From Macrosoma leucophasiata (taxonomy: Eukaryota > Arthropoda > Insecta > Lepidoptera > Hedylidae), in NCBI GenBank assembly GCA_036365455.1, contig JAWQUS010000025.1:24898001-24962000 (forward strand): DNA of 64,000 bases, given 5' to 3'. How positions within the stretch are numbered: the stretch's first letter is position 1; each line of letters opens with the position of its first letter. The notes under the pieces are model-generated. The model saw only the letters and a list, made by a program, of their open reading frames with translations. It was not told where the DNA came from and made no database searches. This document shows, piece by piece, positions 58,617 to 64,000 of this stretch. The position numbers and the translations under genes were made by a program.

Positions 58617-58750
58617 GAACCTAATTGTGCATTTGATATGCACACATCGATCCCTTGTGAATACATCAATGTCGCCGCGTGATTATGTTGAAAATCGGGA
58701 AATTCCCCATTTCACGCGACATCGCCCTGGCTTGGGACGATGCAATGTAA
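58617..58750 (+). repeat. Repeat I, copy 1
   Basis: AATTGTGCATTTGATATGCA, CACATCGATCCC, AATACATCAATGTCGCCGCG and CCCATTTCACGCGACATCGC, matched at 61123-61255 with few changes. Confidence 0.8.
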
Positions 58751-59650
58751 GTATTAATATTTCATTTACGTTCTTTTTAGTCTATTTCTATTCAACGGTA
58801 AACTTTGTGGACCAAGGTTTCACAGCTGCAGGATTGTGTAAGTAAATTAATATGATACTTTCTGTGTCATGTCATAAAAATATTGGAACGAAATTCCTTA
58901 TCGCGCGGTACGCTGGCTAATGGAGCTAGGCAAGCGTCACGAAGAATCCTCACGACACTTTTGCTATAGTGCGTAGCGCTAGAAGAGGGGGCAGGACGAG
59001 TATAAATTCGACTTATTCGTTCTTTCTCTCTCTACGTTCCGGTTATCGCCAACCGAATGGAGTAGAGCGCAACTTGCACCGCCCATAATCGCATATGTCT
59101 CATATGTCCCTCCGCAACGTCCTAAACCGCATGGGTCACCCTTAGGCAGTTTCGCTAACTTGAATTTAGGCTGGAGCGCCTTCTGCGCTGAAGTAGACTA
59201 ATGCCGTCTCGAGACAGGCCGCATGCATAAAGCCCGACCAAAAGGAAAAAAAAAAACTTTCTCTCTCTCTCGACAGTGACAAGCCACGCGACGCGCGCGT
59301 CTTCTGTGTATGCGTACATTGTTTTGTAGTGTTCGTGTGTATGTAGTATTAGTTATTTTTAATTTTAATTTTAATATTTAAAAAATAAACACATTGTGAA
59401 AGTGATTCATTAGAAGTTGAAGAGGAACTTCGTTCTAATCGAGTGTTCCACATGTGACGCCTCAGACATATTTTTCTAGTGTTTCTCGTCTTCGAGTAGA
59501 GACATGATATTGTTATACTATAATGTTCCTACAGAGTCAGGAATGTTATCAGGAATGATCAAATCAAATCTAATTTCTCGCGAGTTATGTGAGTTGTGTC
59601 TCACCGCGAGATACAATCAAATGTAACAACGAAAATCAATTTCAATCTGT
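58751..59650. other. Unassigned, CpG-rich in the middle
   Basis: 58880-59330 is CpG-rich with GAGTATAAATTCG (TATA-like, about 59000), CT-repeats (TTTCTCTCTCTCTCGA) and GCGACGCGCGCG. It could be an LTR, a promoter or an old DNA element. No coding sequence follows, so I make no functional call. Confidence 0.35.
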
Positions 59651-59654
59651 CGAA

Positions 59655-59745
59655 ATTACTGTCTCACAATTGAATTTCCGGGAATTTCCGCCTCACAAAT
59701 CACATCACACATAATTGTGCATTTGATAAACACACGTCGGATACA
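59655..59745 (+). repeat. Repeat I, copy 2 (left part)
   Basis: CTGTCTCACAATTGAATTTC, CGGGAATTTCCGCCTCACAA and CATAATTGTGCATTTGATAA align with 61060-61145. Confidence 0.65.
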
Positions 59746-59756
59746 GGAAAAAATAT

Positions 59757-59904
59757 GGGATTTTTTTTGGGTACAAACGTGGCAAACAAGCATGCAGTTC
59801 ACATTGAGTGATAACGGCAGCCTATAGACAGCCACAAAAAGACCAGAGGTCAAAATGCAGATGCGTTGCTACCCCTGAGTCTCTGCGATAGTTATTACGG
59901 GGTC
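59757..59904 (-). mobile_element. SINE-A, older subfamily, 3' part
   Basis: GGCAAACAAGCATGCAGTTC to GCGATAGTTATTACGGGGTC. It is cut at the SINE-E target duplication, so the SINE-E probably landed at or next to its end. Confidence 0.82.
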
Positions 59905-59914
59905 ATATGTATGA

Positions 59915-60272
59915 TGAAATGGGAAGCGCGCATGGCCCAGCGGCTGGTGTAGATCGGAAGCGATCTGCTCGGTTAAGCACTACGAGTGCTACGACCGCTA
60001 GTGGCAAAATTAAATGCGCGTTTCCGTGCTTCGGAGGGTACGTTAAGCCGTCGGTTCCGGTTGCTACCGATAGATAGCAGTCGTTAAACCTTGTCGGAGG
60101 CCTTATGGGCGGTTTGAAAACAGCGACAGTGGGTTGGCCACTAACCCACCCACCTCCACCTATCCGCATTGGAGCAGCGTGGTGGAGTAAGCTCCAGGCC
60201 TCCCCCCAAAAAAGGTAGAGACTTGTGCCCAGCAGTGGGACGTATAATGGGTTGCCATTATTATTTATTATT
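59915..60272 (+). mobile_element. SINE-E, full length with 10-bp TSD
   Basis: Flanked by ATATGTATGA at 59905-59914 and 60273-60282. Starts TGAAATGGGAAGCGCGCATG, A box TGGCCCAGCGG, and ends CCCAGCAGTGGGACGTATAA, TGGGTTGCCATTATTATTTA. A short deletion is visible near GCACTACGAGTGCTACGACC. It gives exact borders for the family. Confidence 0.9.
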
Positions 60273-60336
60273 ATATGTATGACATTAAAAGTAACGTAGA
60301 AAAATAAGTAAGGACGTGATGATCCATGCCCACTGG

Positions 60337-60639
60337 TGGAGAAGAATTCTTCCGCTAGCGCAGTCAGTCAACGGAACAATCGGTTAAGCTATGACACGGG
60401 AGAGGCAGCAGCGTCTTATGTTTAAAATTGTCGCCACTGCGATGAACCAAACTCAATGGCCCCTAATCCCTGGCGGCCTTGTTCTTGATCATGGCGGTAC
60501 CAGTCATGGTAACGGTGAGTCAGGAGGTGCTAAGAATCACTGGAAGATGCCAGGGTACCACAACCGAAGACGACTTGCCCTTGCAACATTTGACGAGATG
60601 ATCATGAATTTGGAGCAAGAATTGATGGCACGTTATTAA
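60337..60639 (+). other. Repeat M followed by an 82-codon open frame
   Basis: GAAGAATTCTTCCGCTAGCG, CAGTCAGTCAACGG (repeat M), then ATG at 60391: MTRERQQRLMFKIVATAMNQ, TQWPLIPGGLVLDHGGTSH, GNGESGGAKNHWKMPGYHN, RRRLALATFDEMIMNLEQE, LMARY stop. The composition is protein-like and the Gly/His-rich middle is unusual, but I recognise no family. It may be part of the element that carries repeat M. Confidence 0.35.
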
Positions 60640-60811
60640 AGGGTTATTTGAAGTCGTAAGACAGGGGGACGATACAATAACCCTTAAGTCTAGAAACCTG
60701 CTCTATTTCAACATAATATATTTTTCGTCTTATTGATAATTGTACTATTTATTTTTCGCAATAAAACATGCGAGTGAACTTTAGACATTAAAGAAAAAAC
60801 GGAATGAAAAA

Positions 60812-60872
60812 TTTGACTTCGGGCAGGAATCGAACCTGCGATCTCAGGATAACCAGTCCAGCCGCTTTCTTA
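60812..60872 (-). repeat. tRNA-like fragment, relative of the 41-kb unit
   Basis: The minus strand reads GCGGCTGGACTGGTTATCCT, GAGATCGCAGGTTCGATTCC, TGCCCGAAGTCAAATTTTTC. T arm GCAGG-TTCGATT-CCTGC is perfect and the GAAGTCAAATTTTTC end matches 41109-41122. The acceptor 5' side and D arm are missing. Confidence 0.7.
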
Positions 60873-61059
60873 TTAATAGTTTGGAACAATTTGTATAACG
60901 ATTGTAATATTAAAAAAATATATGACATTACATAAGCCGCTATCAGTTTTAAGAATAATTCATTAGTTAGCTTAAAAACTCCAAGTGGGAAGCGTGGCGC
61001 CACGGGAAACATCTAGTCTCCAATAAATGTCAAATAGAATAATATAAGTCACTTTCAAT
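60873..61059. other. Spacer, nothing recognised
   Basis: No feature seen. Confidence 0.4.
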
Positions 61060-61255
61060 GTGTCGTAATAATTCCCATAAATAAAATTCCCAGGAATGCC
61101 TACCCAATAAATAACAGCACACCCAATTGTGCATTTGATATGCACACGTTGATCCCCTGTCAATACATCAATGTCAGCGCGTCATTATTTTGGGAATCAG
61201 GAATTTTCCCATTTCACGCAACATCGCGCTGGCTTGACAAGAAACAATGTGACCT
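61060..61255 (+). repeat. Repeat I, copy 3, longest
   Basis: TAATAATTCCCATAAATAAA, ATTCCCAGGAATGCCTACCC, CAATTGTGCATTTGATATGC and TTCCCATTTCACGCAACATC. It joins what is seen separately in copies 1 and 2, so it is the best guide to the full unit. Confidence 0.75.
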
Positions 61256-62219
61256 TTATCTTTCTTTAAGTTCTTTTCTGATATGGAAAATTTTAGTGTC
61301 CATTGTTCTACCTAAGGTTGGCCAGTTTCTTAATACTAAGCACGTAAGAAGTAGTGTGTAAAAGTTAGTTCTTTGTCATATTTGAAAAACGACGTATATT
61401 AAATGCACTCCTAAAACTAGTCAGCGGAATCAGTATAGGGCATGACTTTCATTCCAATACCAAAAGAAATATATGATAGCATATCATTGCAATATATTGC
61501 AACCAATCAGTATTAAAAATATTAACAAGATGCAATCTTTAAAGGCAGTCGTGGGAATAATAAATATCTGATTACGTTTTCTTTTTTAAACAAATGTGTT
61601 GAGCGCCGATCCCGTCTGTTATGCGACAAAAATTCAGTCCTACGGGTGATGTTTAGAGTAGACTCGGGCTTGGTTAATCACTTCGGTGAAATCGCTCACT
61701 GAGTCTCATTCAGTATGGTGAATCGTTCTTTTACATCGCTCCTCAAGAACGACGAACGCGCGAATCAAATTTACTTTGCAAACTGAACCTGTACTCTAGC
61801 TCTCAAAACATTGATTGGAATTATTTTCGCTTCATACCTTTTTTTAGGGTTGGAACTGACTTTAAAAATGAAAAGAATAATTATTCATTTCTAAAAAATA
61901 TTCTTTTTTAATAGGCGTATTGAGTTGTAATGTCCATCGTCCATCAAAAAATCGCTGTGTCGTAGAGTCACTAACAGAGCAAGACAAGTAGGCGAGCGTA
62001 GTCCCTCGTCGGTCCGACATTCGTACATCGTTCACGTTACGTCAGATGTGATGCGTCAGTTAAACTTCTCAATAAAACCCATAGATGTGAGTAGTTCACT
62101 TAACACATCCGTACTGAGCGATTCTTTTGAACGACTCGCTCATGAGTTATACTTACAAGCTTACATTAGAGCACAAACACCACAGGCGAGCGGTTATAAG
62201 GATCGCGTTTTGTCACTTA
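61256..62219. other. Unassigned ~960 bp
   Basis: No recognised repeat. A 72-codon stretch from 62048 (LSDSFERLAHELYLQAYIRA) runs into the SINE-C head and has no known motif. Confidence 0.4.
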
Positions 62220-63177
62220 ACTGCCTCGGTAGCCTAGTGGTAGCAGGCCACTACTTCTACTTTCACCAATTTAGGAATCTTAACCCTGACAAGCATGTAC
62301 ATACTGGAACTATGTAAATTTTTGAAGAAAAATCCAGCTGTATTTGTTAATGCACAACCTAGCAGATTGTATGAGGCACGGAAAAATAAAAAAAATCGAT
62401 TAAAATTACCTCCAAGTCGCATCGACCTATTCAGGAAAAGCCCGTATGCCAGTGCAATACGGATATTCAATAAGTTACCATTTGAATTAAAACAGGAGCA
62501 AAACACAAATCGATTTTTATATAAATTGAAATCCATTCTTAGCAACAAATGCTATTACAATCTTAATGAATTTTATAATGATAAACATCTATGACATTTT
62601 TAATTAATTTGAATATTTTATTGAAAATACCTATTAAAACTAAAGCCTTATTGGGTTCATTATATAATAACACTACTGTTTTCCAATATTAAATTGACAT
62701 GATAATAATACATAAATGAAATGAAATCTGCTTCACGTTCAAATAGTTTTATGTAATTTTGCAATTTAAAATATGTACCTATAATTTAATTACTCGTCAA
62801 CAATATTGCCATACCCAAGAGGGTTTCATGATGTACTTAGATAATTATTATTACCACCTGTACTAAACATCTCATGATTTATGCAATAATTGAATTGAAT
62901 CTACGCTCAGGTCCTGGGTTCGATTCTCGGGTATGGGTTGTCAGAGATAACGGTGTAAAGTCCTTTATCTCTGGTTCTATTGGGATATTTCCTTTTTCTG
63001 GAAATTTCCCAGTACCTCGAAGTTTGGTAATGTGCCCGGAGAAGTCAACAGGCTCGCCACCTGTTACATGGGCCAAAATGTAACCGGCGGATCGTGGGTG
63101 TGCATGTATGCTTGAATGCATGCATTTACCTCTGCCTAACCCTTCGAGGATTACAGGCGTGAAGTTACGTTTTTTTT
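62220..63177 (+). mobile_element. SINE-C, full length, split by a LINE
   Basis: Head ACTGCCTCGGTAGCCTAGTG..GGCCACTACTTCTAC (62220-62260) and body plus tail from CTACGCTCAGGTCCTGGGTT to GGCGTGAAGTTACG (62901-63177). The two parts join to the standard SINE-C order with TCTAC repeated at the joint. Confidence 0.92.
62261..62899 (+). pseudogene. LINE C-terminus and 3' UTR inside SINE-C
   Basis: A 5'-truncated insertion with TSD TCTAC (62256-62260, 62900-62904) and a TGAATTGAAT-type tail. The open frame 62295-62594 reads MYILELCKFLKKNPAVFV, SRLYEARKNKKNRLKLPPS, RIDLFRKSPYASAIRIFNK, LPFELKQEQNTNRFLYKLK, SILSNKCYYNLNEFYND. R.K..L.LP..R...F..SP......I.NKLP.E.K.......F..KLK..L...CYY...EF is the C-terminus of a Jockey/CR1-superfamily LINE. 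One frameshift separates it from the few codons upstream. Confidence 0.85.
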
Positions 63178-63298
63178 AAAGTTACAATTTGTAATTTGAG
63201 ATACTGTAAAAATATAGGTATCTAAATCCCAGGAACGAGAATAAGATGAATTGTAAAAATTATCATTGCTGACTAAAATTGAGGAACTGGAACATACC
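63178..63298. other. Spacer, nothing recognised
   Basis: No feature seen. Confidence 0.4.
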
Positions 63299-63661
63299 TA
63301 ATAATATTATTGGAAACCCATTATACGTCCCACTGCTAGGCATGAGTCTCTCCCCTTTTTGGGGGGAGGCTTGGAGCTTACTCCACCACGCTACTCCAAT
63401 GCGGATTGGTGGAGATACGGGTTAGTGGCCAACCCGCTATCGGCAATTTTCAAACCGCCCATAGGACTCCGACAAGGTTTAACGACTGCTATCTATCGAC
63501 AGCAACCGGGACCGACGGCTTAACTTGCCCTCCGAAGCACGGAAACGCGCATTTTTAATTTGACACTAGCCGTCACCCATCACACACCCGACCGCACCCG
63601 TAATGCTTAATCGAGTAGATCGCTTACGATATACACTAGCCGCTGGGCCATGCGCGCTCGC
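63299..63661 (-). mobile_element. SINE-E, full length
   Basis: Plus strand: AATATTATTGGAAACCCATT, CCCACTGCTAGGCATGAGTC, GCCCTCCGAAGCACGGAAAC, TAATCGAGTAGATCGC and GCCGCTGGGCCATGCGCGCT. Complete, moderately diverged. Confidence 0.88.
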
Positions 63662-64000
63662 GGAACCTATTACAAAAACAGAACTGCAAAGCATGGCTTT
63701 ATCGCTAAAAGAAACCAACAAAAGACTAAAAGGCTATCTGCATGCGTTATATTTGGAATGTTTTCAGTTTTTCTCGCTAAACGCTATTCGTGAAAAAGCG
63801 TCGTTTGATAAATACTCTTTCAAAACAGGAAGCGGTCGAAATAAATAACGGCTTCTATGTAAATAAAATGTAACGTTTCACTGTATGAAACGCTGTTATT
63901 TACTTTGATCAATATTTTGCGACACTAGTAAAATGTAGTGGTGGGCTTACAAAAGCCAAACTAAGAACAACAAATATTTTTGACTATGGTCAGAGAATAT
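63662..64000 (+). other. Unassigned right edge with a 60-codon open frame
   Basis: After the SINE-E the frame stays open to 63848: ITKTELQSMALSLKETNKR, LKGYLHALYLECFQFFSLN, AIREKASFDKYSFKTGSG. It is helical-looking and charged, with no recognised family. Because it runs out of a SINE, its upstream part is unknown; it may be an exon, an element fragment or chance. Confidence 0.3.

Noticed and set aside
58880..59340. Host promoter or LTR
   Set aside because: A TATA-like word and CpG richness exist, but there is no downstream gene, primer-binding site or paired LTR in the window.

Overview
The window looks like intergenic, repeat-packed DNA from a moth or butterfly (Lepidoptera). It is AT-rich and eukaryotic, with no operons, ribosome binding sites or CRISPR arrays, and I could not recognise any intact host gene. 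The lepidopteran assignment rests on the repeats: a very abundant poly(A) SINE whose 3' end resembles the Metulj-type SINE tail (as I remember it), tRNA-headed SINEs, repeats that begin or end with GGTTCCGTA / TACGGAACCC, Helitron-like ends in CTAG, and RTE-, Jockey/CR1- and Penelope-type retroelement pieces. Family names used here (SINE-A, -B, -C, -E; repeats D to O) are labels local to this answer.

Layout. 1-16 kb: a broken Tc1-like transposase, a LINE 3' end, SINEs A/B/C/E, TACGGAACCC repeats, three copies of a ~140-bp repeat, a terminal-inverted-repeat (TIR) element at 7.75-8.2 kb and two abutting Helitron-like elements at 14.6-15.4 kb. 16-23 kb: a PIF/Harbinger-like MITE with a TAA target duplication, further G/F repeats and an RTE-type LINE tail. 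23-26.2 kb: the largest coding remnant, a Jockey/CR1-like reverse transcriptase on the minus strand, split by a 780-bp GC-rich poly(A) element with a 15-bp target-site duplication (TSD). 26-40 kb: dense SINE-A copies in both orientations, a LINE inside a TIR element, an unexplained open frame at 33.9-34.3 kb and ACC-rich low-complexity DNA. 40.7-42 kb: a TIR-bounded element holding a 65-bp foldback around a well-folded tRNA-like gene, plus a second tandem tRNA-like copy. 42-50.4 kb: several LINE C-termini, a mariner N-terminal remnant and a mosaic of RTE and RT-LINE pieces. 51-53.4 kb: a degenerate ~131-151-bp tandem array. 56.7-57.9 kb: a hAT-like element (8-bp TSD) carrying two head-to-head Penelope GIY-YIG fragments. 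58-64 kb: a palindromic element, SINE-E copies and a SINE-C split by a LINE.

How the parts relate. The window records layered insertions (LINE in SINE, SINE in DNA element, Penelope in hAT, GC-rich element in LINE), and several junctions keep clear TSDs that give the relative order. SINE-A's last ~40 bp resemble the 3' end of the LINE at 1.9-2.25 kb and 32.3-33.0 kb, a plausible LINE/SINE partnership. SINE-E's tail resembles the RTE tails here. All transposon genes are 5'-truncated or carry stops and frameshifts, so nothing here looks autonomous. The most unusual item is the foldback/tRNA-like unit at 40.7-42 kb.
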